DNA of 64,000 nt from Batrachochytrium dendrobatidis JAM81 (lineage: Eukaryota; Chytridiomycota; Chytridiomycetes; Rhizophydiales). Of this stretch, positions 46,501 through 58,110 are shown in pieces. Numbering within the stretch: position 1 is the stretch's first letter; each line of letters starts with the position of its first letter. The stretch spans positions 831,279-895,278 of the forward strand of contig NW_006281101.1 of the NCBI RefSeq assembly GCF_000203795.2, given 5' to 3'. The notes beneath the pieces were generated by a model, which was given only the letters and a program-made list of their open reading frames with translations, ran no database searches and had not been told where the DNA came from. A program made the translations under genes and the position numbers.

Positions 46501-47487
46501 TTTGCTATTGTTGATGGTTCTATTTTCCAGTTTAAAGTAGATAAAGCAGAAAACAAGGATGCAGATTGGGATCAACGAGGCATAGTGATGCAGGTTATCA
46601 ATTTATATTTAGAATTTGTGCTTAGGTTTCTGCGTCGTCCAACATGTCTACGTGCCCAGGTAATACTCGGTTTATTCTTTGCATCAGAATACACTCATGT
46701 ATTGAGATTCGTGGCTGGTATAGCCCAAGAATACGCCCATCTTTTGCTTGGAACATGTCATGATGCTAATAACCAGCTGATATTGACTATATAGAAGCAT
46801 ACTGTGACTTCGTTAGTGTATCAATCGTTTGTAGAGATGGCTGGACCGCCCGCATCATTTATGAGCTTCAGAGAAGAGAAAGCTAGAGTTCTCACTTATT
46901 TGATTGTGCTATCTGGAGTATCACAAGCGGATGTATTGGAAGTCATGCTGGATGGATTATTATCCGAGTTGTTGAATAACCCTGTAAGTTGTTTCAAGCA
47001 TTCCAGTCTAATACATTGCAATCTACACACTAACAAATGCATGATTTCACAGGGATGCAAAGCAGCATTTGTAGAGAGCAATGGCACACAGACAGTCATG
47101 TTCATATTGAGCAACTTTGCCATGCAGCCACGCCTAGCGTTTCTATCATCCGAGATTTTATTTTTAATGTCAGCAGCAAGCGGAGCTTTACAAGACAAGT
47201 TTTTTATGCAGTGTAGTCAGCCAGACATGCTGGATGCGTTGGCAGAGAGTGTTGAGGGTATTGACTATGTGGTGGCAATGGAGAATGCAAGTGCATTGAT
47301 GCAAAAACTATCACGATCAAGCGAGTATCGAAACCGGATGAGAAGCAGTCCGAGACTGATGAATGTATTGAGAAAGTTGATGGAAACTCATAATCCGGAA
47401 GGAACCGGAGAAGCAGATATGAGATTGACAGAGTTTGCCTCTGCAAACGTGCGATCGGTGCTTCATCATCTCGATACTGTAGAATAA
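43528..47487 (+). CDS. Long coiled-coil protein, possibly CCDC138-like (centrosomal)
   Basis: Multi-exon gene (about 14 exons). N-terminal exons are Ser/His-rich: MMQSDTGSELSDSSVYEALS, VVLDWRKLPAELLSALPDLP, DDLLWEDIDASPSP. The middle is a continuous coiled coil spread over short exons: VLTKVHAELSSLTKELH, KELDLTNRELAFVARDKQMR, MLEQSNKENKRLQTSLRDMV, QLLLEKNDAEQRLEHQTVIL. A globular helical C-terminus follows: GGIALLVQVLLKLVSLHDIR, VTSLVYQSFVEMAGPPASFM, FILSNFAMQPRLAFLSSEIL. This coiled coil plus helical-repeat layout, and a flagellate host, suggest a CCDC138-like centrosomal protein, but that name is from memory and weakly supported. Junctions near 45541, 45749 and 46661 were read as GT-AG. Confidence 0.65.
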
Positions 47488-48420
47488 AGAAATAATGACC
47501 GGAGAATAGCGATCGCAGTTGCAAGCAATGGCTTGTGTCATGGTCACATCCACGCACTTTGTGGTATTTGCTTTTCCCTTCCTACAACTACTGTTATCAT
47601 TGCTACAGTCTCGTCATCCAGTCGCAGTATCTGTTTCTAGTATAGTTGTGGGTAAGACTTGCTCTATTCCTTGCCCAGTTGTCTGTATTCACCAGCTAGC
47701 AATGGATCTGTATGGGTCGACAGCTACACTGGCTGCACAACGAATAGCCTTGAGGGGCTTATGGAAGATGCGCTTTCCCCACTGCATTCGATGCTGCAGT
47801 CTGCTAGTGTATGGCAATGAGACTGCCATCTTGCTCTTCAATTGCTGAATACATGTGTGCTGTCCTTGCAAGGGGAAAGGACTGCCATTTGTCATCATTT
47901 GATCACAGGGGTATTGTGAATGGACTATCTTGTTACAACTGTTTCGAGTTTCCTTTTATCAAACAGCAGTACTTTCTTGAAGCACACTATCCTGTCTTGT
48001 ACTCATGTCTGTATGTCTGTACATCAGTCACTACGAATTAAGTGCAACTATAATATCATAGTATGATCACTCGGGTAGTGGGTGCATTCCAGTCTTCATT
48101 TATCTTAGATTCTGGCCCATTACTATTACCACGGAATGATGTGCGCGATAACATGTCCTGTAAGCCATTGGCTTTGTCGACACAATGTTAGTCTAGAAGC
48201 ATTCCCAAAATCTTGCTGGCTTCGTTGGCTTACTAAAATGCGACCATCTGTTTCCAGTTCTTGCTTGTTGATACACATGGCTAATAACTAACTGGCGCAT
48301 GCTGTTTTGTTCTTTTGTATTGGTCCTGTCAATTGTAGTCTCTTGCATCTTCCGAGTGGATAATAATAGCTAAAATCTCAACGACATCAATTTCTCCATA
48401 CATTAAGCCACCACTGAAAT
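47488..48420. other. Intergenic 0.9 kb, no gene seen
   Basis: Short frames on both strands (for example 47519-47848 plus, hydrophobic and Cys-rich) show no family resemblance. No RNA gene or repeat was recognised. It includes the SEC14 promoter. Confidence 0.45.
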
Positions 48421-49413
48421 ATGTCCGAGGAGAATCTAAATGGAAGGATGGGCCATCTTACAAAAGAGGAAGAGGCTAATTTCTTTGTTTTTAAACATGA
48501 GCTGGGACAGGAAGGATTTTACAATGCTGAAAAGCATGATGACCACACTTTGCTGCGTTTTATGCGTGCTAGAAAGTTTCAAGTTCCAGCTGCAAAAAAA
48601 ATGTGGATCGATTGCGAGAACTGGAGAAAGGAATTTGGTGTGAACACTGTAGGTACACTAGGCTTTGCGATCTGGTGTAGCGTTGCTTGGTTTGATACAT
48701 TGCTGATCTGATGTTTTCATTATGACCTTTATATACAGATTTTGGAGGATTTTGACTTTCCCGAATATCCTATGGCTAGGAAATATTACCCACGATTCTA
48801 CCACAAGACCGACAAGCTAGGACGTCCTATCTATATTGAAAGATTAGGTGTTTTAGATGTCAAGAAACTTTTTTCCGTCACCACAGATCAGCGCATGCTT
48901 AAAAATCATGTTTATGAATATGAAAAGCTCGTGCATTACCGACTCAAAGCATGCTCCGAAAAATATGGTCGCTATATTGAGCAAAGCTGTACTATTTTAG
49001 ATCTACAGGGTGTTGCTGTCTCGACCTTTCCCACCGTTTATTCTCTTGTTCGTGAAGTATCTGGAATTGCCCAGAATTACTATCCCGAGATGCTTGGCAA
49101 GATGTATATCATCAATGCGCCAATGCTTTTTACAGCTGTCTGGAACCTAGTGAAGCCTATGCTAGATGAAGTGACGGTCAAAAAGATTAGTATTTTGGGA
49201 AGCTCTTACAAATCCGCCCTACTTGAAACAATAGATGCAGATTGCATTCCTGGCTATATGGGTGGAACGTGTCAATGTCCTGAAGGATGTGCTTTTGTCG
49301 ATCTTGGTCCGTGGAACGACGGTTCTGTTCCCGAATATCCTAAACCCGAGTTTGAAAAGTTTATTGTCAAGTACGGAACTGTTTCCGAGGGCGATCAAAA
49401 TGGAAAACAGTGA
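48421..49413 (+). CDS. SEC14: Sec14-like phosphatidylinositol/phosphatidylcholine transfer protein
   Basis: CRAL-TRIO lipid transfer protein controlling Golgi lipid signalling. Two exons, 48421 to ~48650 and ~48739-49413, GT-AG (about 300 aa, the usual Sec14 length). N-terminal CRAL-TRIO-N: LLRFMRARKFQVPAAKKMWI and DCENWRKEFGVNT. Lipid-binding fold: FYHKTDKLGRPIYIERLGVL, CTILDLQGVAVSTFPTVYSL, AQNYYPEMLGKMYIINAPML. The gate-helix region is VWNLVKPMLDEVTVKKISIL, and the C-terminal motif is LPEYMGG-like, read here as CIPGYMGGTCQCPEGC. All core elements are present. Confidence 0.95.
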
Positions 49414-49860
49414 TAAAGTCCAGCCATAGAGAAATGAGTATTTGTTTTGGTACTTGCTTCTGATTTATCTAATCACCCGTTACTTTACTTGCTGTCATTT
49501 CTTTCCACTGTGTCACCTACCAAAACCTCTTTCAACACGAGTTTATGAATACTATTCAAGTTTTACTAGTAAATTCAGATTTATTGTATTGGGGTATATT
49601 ATGGCTATTTTGGCATTTTTGGTTGTGTTGCTCTGATCTAGCGTATATTTTTGTCAATACCAGCCTTGCCATGTTGCGGATTATAAAGAGTCGGTCATAT
49701 TTCGTAGCTCACTGACTATAAGATACAACAGGCTTGTTTAAGACTAAATTAGTAAAGCATGTTAGCAGGGAATGAGTGTCAATCAAGATTGGCATTCATA
49801 AATACAAAAATTACATTTTTAATCAAGCCTGAATTTGCAGTTTGGTAATCAGGAAACAGT
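49414..49860. other. Intergenic, no gene seen
   Basis: AT-rich 3' UTR and promoter sequence. No element recognised. Confidence 0.5.
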
Positions 49861-51460
49861 ATGCCTGAATACGAGCTATTTGCTTGGAGTGCTGGTCTAG
49901 ACTTGCCTACATTCGATCCGTTCTGTTTGTCCATTGCTGCATATTTGAACCTTGTTGGTGCTGACTGGTCCATTCATGAATGCAATACTCCTGGAATCTC
50001 TCCAAATGGTAGCAATATTGTGATGAGTGTTGAGTCAATCCATCATTTGATAGAGACTGCTGCTGCCATGACACTGGCTTACTGTGTAATGCTGAATCTA
50101 AACACTGACAGATTTGTCACTGATTTCAATGACTTGTTTGGCTAGGTGAATTGCCAGTGCTTCGTGCCGGAGTTGAACTAGTTGCAGGAACTTATAGCAT
50201 CATCAGTACACTCCAATCCAAAGTGAGCATGCTCTTCATACTATCTTCAGTGTGTTGTAGTTGATCAATCTATTGACGCATTCGACTTTTTGATGACATA
50301 GGGACTAGATATGAATAGCCAACTTTCACCAAAAGACAAAGCTGAATCGCAAGCGTGAGTCCATCTCGAAATACTTGCATTCTAGTTACAGTTACTCAAG
50401 AAATCGATACTTGGACACTGACGATTCATTATAAACATGTTTATAGATTTATTTCACTTATTGAATCCAGGCTATATGATGCATTGGTAAGTGTTGGACA
50501 CGTCCAAGAATGAATGCCATCACTTGCGTTTACTAATCACACTATTTTATACCAGTTGTACACTTGGTGGATTGAAAGCGAAAACTACAAGAAATCAACA
50601 CATCCAACACTTTTTGAAAATCTGTCGTTTTTTGGAAGGTACAGCATTCCTAGCCAACTCAAAGAAAAAACAAAGATCAGACTGCAGGGATATCGCATGA
50701 TTTGTATCGATGGAGAAATGGTTCCCGAGGTGTGGCTTTTCGCTTACGGTTTTTAGTAGATTCATTCATGAGTTGAAATTTAAAGTATTGATCATTTTGT
50801 GGCATGTTGAAATCAATTATAGATCTATGTGGTTGCTCGTGAGTCATATCGAGCACTTTCCATCAAATTGGGCGATAAGAAATACTTTTACGGCGACAGG
50901 TAATTCTGTTTTGATGAAATGGCATATTCGGCAAGTAGAATGATGAGAAAAGTGCATTCATTACAATTATTCCTTTACCCAATAGTCCATCAACACTGGA
51001 CGCTATTGCATACGGGCATCTTGCACTTCATGCTTATCCGTCACTAGCAGTGCCAAAACTCTTTTCAATTCTTACCTTTGAGTTTCCCAACTTGATTGCA
51101 TACTGTGCTCGCTTCAAGCAAGAAGTTTTTGCAACACCGCTGACTCCGTCGTTGCTGGTTCGTCCATCCTTGACAAATATGATTTTCAACTTTGTGCGTG
51201 ACCCCGAGCCGTACTTTTGCTTCTACTGGAATGGATTCCAAAACAAGATGGTTTCACACGATAGCAAAAAGTTGAAAGAACAACGAGTCCAAGCGTTTTG
51301 GAAAGGTGCTTCAATTGTGGCAGCAGTGGGATTCTTTGTTGGATTTGTGTTTGCAAATGGAATTGTTCAAGTCTCGTTCCAAGACAGCGACCAAGAACGC
51401 AGTGAAGATGATGAGTCTGAATCCAACACCACATTGGATTATGACGACATTTGGGAATAA
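49861..51460 (+). CDS. Metaxin/Sam37-like subunit of the mitochondrial SAM complex
   Basis: Outer-membrane beta-barrel assembly accessory subunit (metaxin-1/Sam37, GST-like fold). Seven or so exons joined in phase: MPEYELFAWSAGLDLPTFDP; GELPVLRAGVELVAGTYSII; LDMNSQLSPKDKAESQA; FISLIESRLYDAL; LYTWWIESENYKKSTHPTLF with FFGRYSIPSQLKEKTKIRL; IYVVARESYRALSIKLGDKK; and a final exon opening PSTLDAIAYGHLALHAYPSL. The PTSLDA-type signature and the N-terminal thioredoxin-like Sam37 segment identify the family. A C-terminal hydrophobic segment (GASIVAAVGFFVGFVFANGI) would anchor it in the outer membrane, followed by an acidic tail. Whether it is closer to metaxin 1 or to Sam37 is not resolved. Confidence 0.87.
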
Positions 51461-52226
51461 ACTATACATTCAGCAGCAAGAGTGTCTCTAGTCAAGACTA
51501 ACAATGCCTGCCCTGAAGTGTTGCATCTTGATAGAACGGATGGTTAGTCTAAACCTTTGCTTGTATTTAATCCACTTGGTGGTATACGTATATTTACAAC
51601 CACTTGATGCAGTTTAATCATTGCGGGGCTCGTTAAACAATGGTCGCGTTTGTGGAGCGCGATATAAGCAGTGTTGGCCCAGAGTCACCAGATAGGCTTA
51701 CAAACAATAGTATAACAAATAACAAATTCAAAGTGTAGAGTTTAAAATAATAATAGAATACACCGTGATGTCGCCCTTTCTTGACTTTTGTTGCATATCT
51801 TTATACTGCATTGGATACGCTCACTTACTGCAACCAAAGATAATAGGTATAAACAGTTTTGTTGATTGCAGCGGAATTTAGCTTATATCCATTATAAAAT
51901 TGAACCGGTGCTTATTCATCATACGGCAGTCTTTTGACATTTTTGATGCTTTATTTAAATAATGCTCTCATAAATTAGATATTGGTTTGATACGTTATAA
52001 CCCAAAATACACGCATCAAAACGCATTCTCAGCTACCATCGAGCGTAATTCTACCTGATTCGACAATACTACAATCGTACGTTAGTCAGGATATATTGCC
52101 CGATTTTAAACTGACTTGCAAACAAACGACACATTACCAGCGTTTGTAAAAAGTATTCATCGTACCAGGTTTATTCCATAGGACACTCTTGTATCAACCA
52201 TCTACATCAAACCCTCCATTTCAACA
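51461..52226. other. Intergenic 0.77 kb, no gene seen
   Basis: Region between two plus-strand genes. AT-rich, with no repeat, RNA gene or protein-like frame recognised. The last 150 bp presumably hold the promoter and 5' UTR of the next gene. Confidence 0.5.
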
Positions 52227-54824
52227 ATGATTGACTCGTCATTTCCAAACTCATATTCGCGTCTCAAGTCGGACATATGTGAGCTAGAAGCCCTAGGAGC
52301 CATTATCCACTCTATGCAAATACCTCAAAACAGAATTATTACGCAGGCTATGGAGCGGCTTTTACAGCTAGCAGGAACAAAACATTTTCTTCCTGAATTT
52401 TCATGCTTTCAGATCATCATTCTTCAAGCCAAGTGGGCAAGAGAGGGAAAGTTTGATTTGGGATATAGTATTCCTTGGAAGGATGTATACTCCTCTTGGG
52501 GATCTGAATCGCAGTTTAAAGATATTGCTCAGAGAAAGGACACAAACAAAATTGGAGGAATCACCGACTCCATTCATGGATCAATCAAACCGTCTGGTTT
52601 TGATGCACTCGACATTCCCATCACATTCAAGACAGATACGAATGAGTCCTATCATACACCCAGGAACACTGGCGTGTTTTCTACTGGCAATATCAATAAC
52701 TCTTTTCACACCAATAGTGCAGGCAATGACAATCAAGTAGTCGAAAACATTTCGTGGTTGTTTGGCTCACCTAAAGAAGATCTAGCCTACACAAATCCAT
52801 CAACATCTGCCACAGTCCTATCTCAACTGCCATCGAATATTGTGCCAGCAATGGCAGATACTGTACATAATATATATGGTACCGAGTTTTTCCCCGCCCA
52901 GATCGACTTTAACGAAATCTCACGACTAGGACTTGCTCAGCAAACAAACTCTACAGCTCAACAGCCACCTAGTTTCTTTGAAGTTGGATGCCAGATGAAA
53001 CCTGTAAATAGGCCGTCACCGTCGAATGATCCGGCTGTAGAAGAGTTTCTTCGCGAAATTGGACTTTTTCCATCACAGAGTAGAGCCAATGTAACATTAC
53101 CTAGCACTGAAGCCAGTCTGCACAATCTCAATATTACCACTATGCCACCCATACCCATTGCACAAAATTCGTTTGAAAACATGGCATTTGGATCTATACA
53201 TACTGATTTGAACTGTCTTTTTCAACCCACAGATGCTTTTCAGTTATGTTCAATGCCAATTCAATCGCCCGCATTTTGTGATGCATCGTTGTTGCCAAAT
53301 TTAGGAAATATGAACAATGATATGGAGGTTTCAATCACACCGCCATTGGTCCATTTTGATTTGCCAAGTACCGGATTACAGTGCCCATCTTCCCTTTTCT
53401 CTTCCGTATCCCCTATTATGATGGATGCATCTACTACAGAACTATCGAGCTTGCCCTTGCTGCCAGGAAATTACGTTCCGGTCGAGAATACTATCAAGCC
53501 AAAATCTGTGACCGCATCTTCAAGTGACATTTCCAAACAATCCCAAACTCCCAAAAAACCCAAAGAAGTTAGAACCAAAACACTTGGACGTCCGCGTACA
53601 AAGAATATTCAAGTACCACGACGTTCATCTGTCGAAATTCTACCAAATGAAGGACCGACTGTTCTTTTATCTCAATCGGTGCCAAAAGTTAAACCTCCAC
53701 GTAGTCGTAAACGCACATTAGTTGCATCGGGTAAATCCATATGTGGTGATGGCAAAGCAATCCATAGTACCGCTGGTGGTATTAAAAGTACGGTATCGAC
53801 AGAATTGTCTGATATGAATGGAGTGAATGTAGCACCCAAACCGCAACAGCTTATGGTGGATCTTAAAACCACTGAGCAGTTTATTATGGATTATATGGCC
53901 ACCATTGATTCTGGAACATTTCCTAATAACACAAGTGGTGCTGTACCTAAAGCACCTCTTTCCATCCGAGAATCTGCTCACAAACTAACTCTTCCTAGGT
54001 TAATGAATGCATCCTCACAAATGGTGATTAAACCCCAAGTCATACCAACACTCGTTGAATCCAAACCAGATCCTTCAGTGACTTGTAACATGCATAGCGA
54101 TGGTAACGGTGTAGTGAATGCAATGCCTTCTGAAAAAGTATTGAAGCTGGCAAAATTGACCGAATATCACCCAGAACCTCAGTTACTCCATTCCATTCGA
54201 ACAGTAAAGCGACCACTTAAAATCACTGATCCTTTGTCTGGCTCTACTGGCGAGAAATCATTATCTATCAACACGAAATCTCCAATGATACTAACTGCTA
54301 CTGAGCTACTTGGCGGCGTGGTTTCAGCACATCCAGCTGGTGTGGGAGCAGTCAATACTGTAGGTCGTGGACGAGGAACCCGTGGTGGTCGTGGCAGTCG
54401 CGGAGGCCGCGTTAATCGAGAAGGTCGGGCAAACACTACTCATGCTTTAGGGTCAGCACCACGATCTACTTTAGGAAGACCCAAGGCAAACTCGACCCAA
54501 CCCTCTAAAAAACGTATCAAACCTACTCTTTCATCCACTCAATTGTTTCCGACTCAATCCGCAGACTCTACACTTTCTGCACCACCGATACTTCTTGCAT
54601 CTGAATCTGCTACGGACATGATGCTGGGTAGCGTTTTATCATCAGAAACGGTAGAGTCAGATTCTCCATCTGCATCACCCTTGTCAACTTGCCATGCGAA
54701 TGAAAACAGTATGGAGTGCGTACCCGAGACACAGTCGAATTTAGTGTCTGGGTTTTCGAACCGTAATGTTGAGAGTATGGTTGCACGTGGAAGTTCATTT
54801 GCAGCTGCAGCAGAATCGCACTGA
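52227..54824 (+). CDS. Intronless 865-aa protein with AT-hook-like motifs and an RGG box
   Basis: Not a recognised family. The first ~95 residues are helical (DICELEALGAIIHSMQIPQN, MERLLQLAGTKHFLPEF) and could be a small folded domain. The rest is Ser/Thr/Pro/Asn-rich and disordered-looking. DNA/RNA-contact features: an AT-hook-like core KTLGRPRTKN near residue ~452, a basic run PPRSRKRT near ~492, an RGG/GRG block (VGRGRGTRGGRGSRGGRV) near ~712-730, and a second hook-like LGRPKANS near ~748 followed by KKRIKP. Likely a nuclear chromatin or transcription regulator (inference). The unusually long single exon contrasts with its intron-rich neighbours. Confidence 0.7.
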   Translation: MIDSSFPNSYSRLKSDICELEALGAIIHSMQIPQNRIITQAMERLLQLAGTKHFLPEFSCFQIIILQAKWAREGKFDLGYSIPWKDVYSSWGSESQFKDIAQRKDTNKIGGITDSIHGSIKPSGFDALDIPITFKTDTNESYHTPRNTGVFSTGNINNSFHTNSAGNDNQVVENISWLFGSPKEDLAYTNPSTSATVLSQLPSNIVPAMADTVHNIYGTEFFPAQIDFNEISRLGLAQQTNSTAQQPPSFFEVGCQMKPVNRPSPSNDPAVEEFLREIGLFPSQSRANVTLPSTEASLHNLNITTMPPIPIAQNSFENMAFGSIHTDLNCLFQPTDAFQLCSMPIQSPAFCDASLLPNLGNMNNDMEVSITPPLVHFDLPSTGLQCPSSLFSSVSPIMMDASTTELSSLPLLPGNYVPVENTIKPKSVTASSSDISKQSQTPKKPKEVRTKTLGRPRTKNIQVPRRSSVEILPNEGPTVLLSQSVPKVKPPRSRKRTLVASGKSICGDGKAIHSTAGGIKSTVSTELSDMNGVNVAPKPQQLMVDLKTTEQFIMDYMATIDSGTFPNNTSGAVPKAPLSIRESAHKLTLPRLMNASSQMVIKPQVIPTLVESKPDPSVTCNMHSDGNGVVNAMPSEKVLKLAKLTEYHPEPQLLHSIRTVKRPLKITDPLSGSTGEKSLSINTKSPMILTATELLGGVVSAHPAGVGAVNTVGRGRGTRGGRGSRGGRVNREGRANTTHALGSAPRSTLGRPKANSTQPSKKRIKPTLSSTQLFPTQSADSTLSAPPILLASESATDMMLGSVLSSETVESDSPSASPLSTCHANENSMECVPETQSNLVSGFSNRNVESMVARGSSFAAAAESH

Positions 54825-55166
54825 TCTGTTCAGAAATCATTATATCAGTTTGGTCTCATTTAGAGACTTGTAAATCATTGGATATTTCCTTATAAACACT
54901 ACTTTCAAATGTCTTTTAATCTATTTTGTATAGTAATGGATGGTATTGAGGACTGCAGAGCAACAGCTGTTTTTTTGTAAATGTGTTGTATATTTATCAG
55001 AGCCTTTTAGGTGATTTATGGCTGGCTTATTTGATGAATGTTTACTCCAACTGGAATAAATTTCAATTCACGGTATACATTTCAATGAATAGTTTATTGT
55101 TGATAAGCCCGCTACTTTGATTAATATGCTTTTGATGATTTGATTCATCAAACAAGTATCCAGACA
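54825..55166. other. Short convergent intergenic region
   Basis: 3' flanks of two convergent genes; AT-rich. Nothing recognised. Confidence 0.5.
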
Positions 55167-56400
55167 CTATTTTTTCATGAATCGCAATTGAGAAAATGAA
55201 GACATGGATTTGGACGGTGCAAGTACCCGGTTCTTTCTATTCATTTGATCTTCTAGAGTGTGCTCTATAGTAGATCTTGATGAAGTAGGGCGAGGCATAG
55301 TGACACGCATGACACCAGTGGATGGTCGTTGAATTACCCTGGATGGTTGAAAGTGAGGAGTAGATGCAGCAGCATAGTACTGTCGAGTCATTTGCTGACG
55401 ATTCTTGTGCTGTTGAGCTAGCTTTTCTTCAGCCGCGGCTGCTTCAAATGTGTTTGGGTTCATTGCTAAAGGTTGAATAGTGTTTAGTCCAGATGATCTG
55501 GAGTCTGGTTTTAAACTTAGCCGACTACTGATTGGTGATTTTGATGAAGATGCTGTTGCTGGACGGTGCGCAATAGGATTGGATGTGTATGTGCTCTGTG
55601 GTGGCCGGGTTTTTTGCAGTAGTTGCCTCATCTGCTGGATTTCTAATGTGGCCTGTGAGAGCTGTCTATAAAAACAAAGTTTAATTAAGCTGAAATCAGT
55701 CTATTTTCAATAAAAAGCATTCAATCTATTCATATAATAATGCACCTTGCTATTTCTCGGTATTTATGCTGATACTCGATAGCTTTTTTGGTAAGAAACT
55801 GATTAGACTGTTTGAGTGCTCGGATCAATGCCAGCGAGTTTTCGGACTGAAACCGTATTGTTTGCACAGCATCCTCAATCACAGAGTGAATAGAAATGAA
55901 TGCCTTTTGGACATCTTCTGGCATCTAGTCGTTGAAATTACAACACATCAGATATAATAAAAGCATATGTTATGGAATAGAGTTGAAGTAATTCAGCGAT
56001 CGTATCCACTTGGATCCGAATGTTTGCATAAGCTACCTGCTGATCCAGTTGAACCATCTTTACATGCTGTTCACACACTGGACATATTGATGAATCTAAA
56101 GACATTTGATGTCTCTGTAGATGGGAGCGGCTATGACCATTACTGCCTTGTTTCGATTGATCAAAGAGTTGTGGCAATGGATTTGTTTTAGATGCACAAG
56201 CTAGACAAGAGATATGACCACATTCACCGACTTGAAATGGCTGGGAGACAACATCATTTTGCCAGGAATGATTGATGGCAGCACATCTATGACATGAGGT
56301 AGAGAGTTTATCAGTCAGAAACCCACAACAACATTCAGGTTAGAGAATCAGGAGTAAACAGATTCTACCTGTTACAATGTAACCACTCTAGTGAATCCAT
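55167..56400 (-). CDS. RNF212/Zip3-like RING protein (meiotic crossover SUMO/ubiquitin ligase family)
   Basis: Minus-strand exons start at 56400: MDSLEWLHCNR, then from ~56290 CAAINHSWQNDVVSQPFQVG and ECGHISCLACASK, then SICPVCEQHVKMVQLDQQ. These give an N-terminal C3HC4-type RING (HCNRC...CGHISC..C...CPVC). The next exons, MPEDVQKAFISIHSVIEDAV and QFLTKKAIEYQHKYREIARQ, form the coiled coil that follows the RING in Zip3/RNF212/HEI10. The Ser/Arg/Pro-rich C-terminal tail ends SMSSFSQLRFMKK. Family members mark and stabilise crossover sites on meiotic chromosomes. The insert between RING halves (about 35 residues, Ser/His-rich) is longer than in animals. Head-to-head with the PPP1R42-like gene, 112 bp apart. 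Confidence 0.75.
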
Positions 56401-56512
56401 GATGTTCAGTCGAGATGGACATTTGCTGCCAAGAAACAGCCTTGAATGAACAGCCGCAACGCGTCGTATCGAGAAACCGAATTCATTTCTACGCGATGCT
56501 CACCTTTACTTC

Positions 56513-57850
56513 ATGAAACTCACTGCAGATATCGTAGCTGCTGGCTCAACTGCAAAGAGAAATAAAAACGAGTTAATATGCACTTATCTTTCTCGTATTT
56601 CTCATGTATCTGTTGTTGGTCGAGGTATTGTTGATATGGTAAGCTACTCATTCAAATCTCTGACATGGAATAATACAGCAAATAATTTAAACTGCTCCAT
56701 CTTGTTGAAATACCATAGAGTGGAATATCGGTTTCTAGCAACAACCTCACCGTTTTATTTCTTTACGATAACAAAATTCAAGTCATTCAAGGGTTAGAAA
56801 ATTGTCACAATCTGACTAGGCTTTATCTTCAAAACAACAATATTTCATCAATCTCTGGTCTTGAAACCGGCCTTTATAAGCTCTCAGTCTTGAATATCAG
56901 TGGAAACAAAATCAAAATCATCAGCGGGCTGCATAACCTGCCTAATCTACAGACCCTATATGTTGATAAGCAGATCTTGAACAAAGATGAAGCTGTCGAG
57001 TTTGATTTGGACACACTTGCTGGTTTATCCGTAAGTTACCACGCCTCATAATTCACCCAGTCCTATAGATAGTTAACACGGATAAAGATATTTTTTGATT
57101 GATCATTTAACAAAAATTTACTGACTTGTATACAACTGTGACAAGACATCCCTGACAACATTGACAGCTACATGTAATAACATGGCCAATGTGTCTTGTT
57201 TGGGTGTATTGAACAATTTACAAAATTTAGATTTACGAGGAAACGTTATTCAAGACACCGATGTATGATTTATAAAGCTAGATTCGAGAAAATAATACAA
57301 TGTTCACCAATGTCTGTCTTGTATACATTTTCAATTAAATATATAATGATTTTTGTCCTGAACTCAATAGGAGCTGGAAATACTGGTAGAACGTTGCAAG
57401 TCGTTGAGCTCGTTGCAGATTGCCAATAATCTAATTCGCGATAGATATTTACGACAAAAACTGATCCTTGCAAATTCAATGCTAAGTAAGTACTGTATAC
57501 TAAAGTTATGAAAATATTAAATTGAATGATGCTGTTTGTAGATTATCAATGTTTTATTATGGTTTTCTATTTTCAAGGATCAATTGATGGCAAGGATGTT
57601 ACACAAACCGAACACGAGTTTTTATGTCGCATGGAAGCACAAAGATTCACCAGATCAAAGCTATCAACTCAGCCCAAACAAACACTACATGAACAGTTAG
57701 AAGAACCGCAATCACATCCAATTCCACATTTACCACCCTATGCATCTCAATACAGGTGATTAAATTATGCTTAAAATATCCTCACACTATACAGTTACAA
57801 AGACTAACACTTTTTTCAGAGATTTGATTTTACAGAGATATTCAAAGTAA
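56513..57850 (+). CDS. PPP1R42: PPP1R42/LRRC67-like leucine-rich repeat protein
   Basis: SDS22-like LRR protein; vertebrate PPP1R42 binds PP1 and locates to microtubule-organising centres and the cilium base. Exons begin MKLTADIVAAGSTAKRNKNE, splice in phase 0 to SGISVSSNNLTVLFLYDNKI, then VIQGLENCHNLTRLYLQNNN and LYKLSVLNISGNKIKIISGL. Later exons encode NNLQNLDLRGNVIQDTD, ELEILVERCKSLSSLQIANN and RSIDGKDVTQTEHEFLCRME, the family's LRR cap. The last exon is only DLILQRYSK (57820-57850). Five or six LRRs and the LDGKE-like cap match PPP1R42 in order and spacing. It is a marker of a flagellate lifestyle. Confidence 0.8.
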
Positions 57851-57910
57851 ATTGAATGTCAATTTGAAGCATTAATCAAAAAGACAAATCATATTGAGTT
57901 GGTATGCTTA

Positions 57911-58110
57911 CAGCCGTATTCACGTAAAATGAAATGCTAAATGGTAATGATCGTAGCCAATAACAGCTTTTCAAATACATCAATTGATAAAATATTGAGA
58001 TTATTGTTGGTTAAATCTATGCTGTTGGTTGATGATTTAAAACACTAGATCATCTAAAGTATAATGAGTGTTTTTAACAGCAACTATCACTGATTTGATT
58101 TATTCATATT
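57911..58110. mobile_element. MITE copy 'E6' (one end clear)
   Basis: Immediately after a TA, CAGCCGTATTCACGTAAAAT matches the family terminal repeat almost perfectly. Only weak interior similarity continues (GGTTAAATCTATGCTG). No right-hand terminal repeat was found before the next gene, so the copy is truncated and the end is approximate. Confidence 0.45.

Noticed and set aside
47519..47848. Hydrophobic 109-codon frame after the coiled-coil gene
   Set aside because: Composition is Cys/Leu-rich without clear membrane topology or homology, and overlapping frames on the other strand look equally good.
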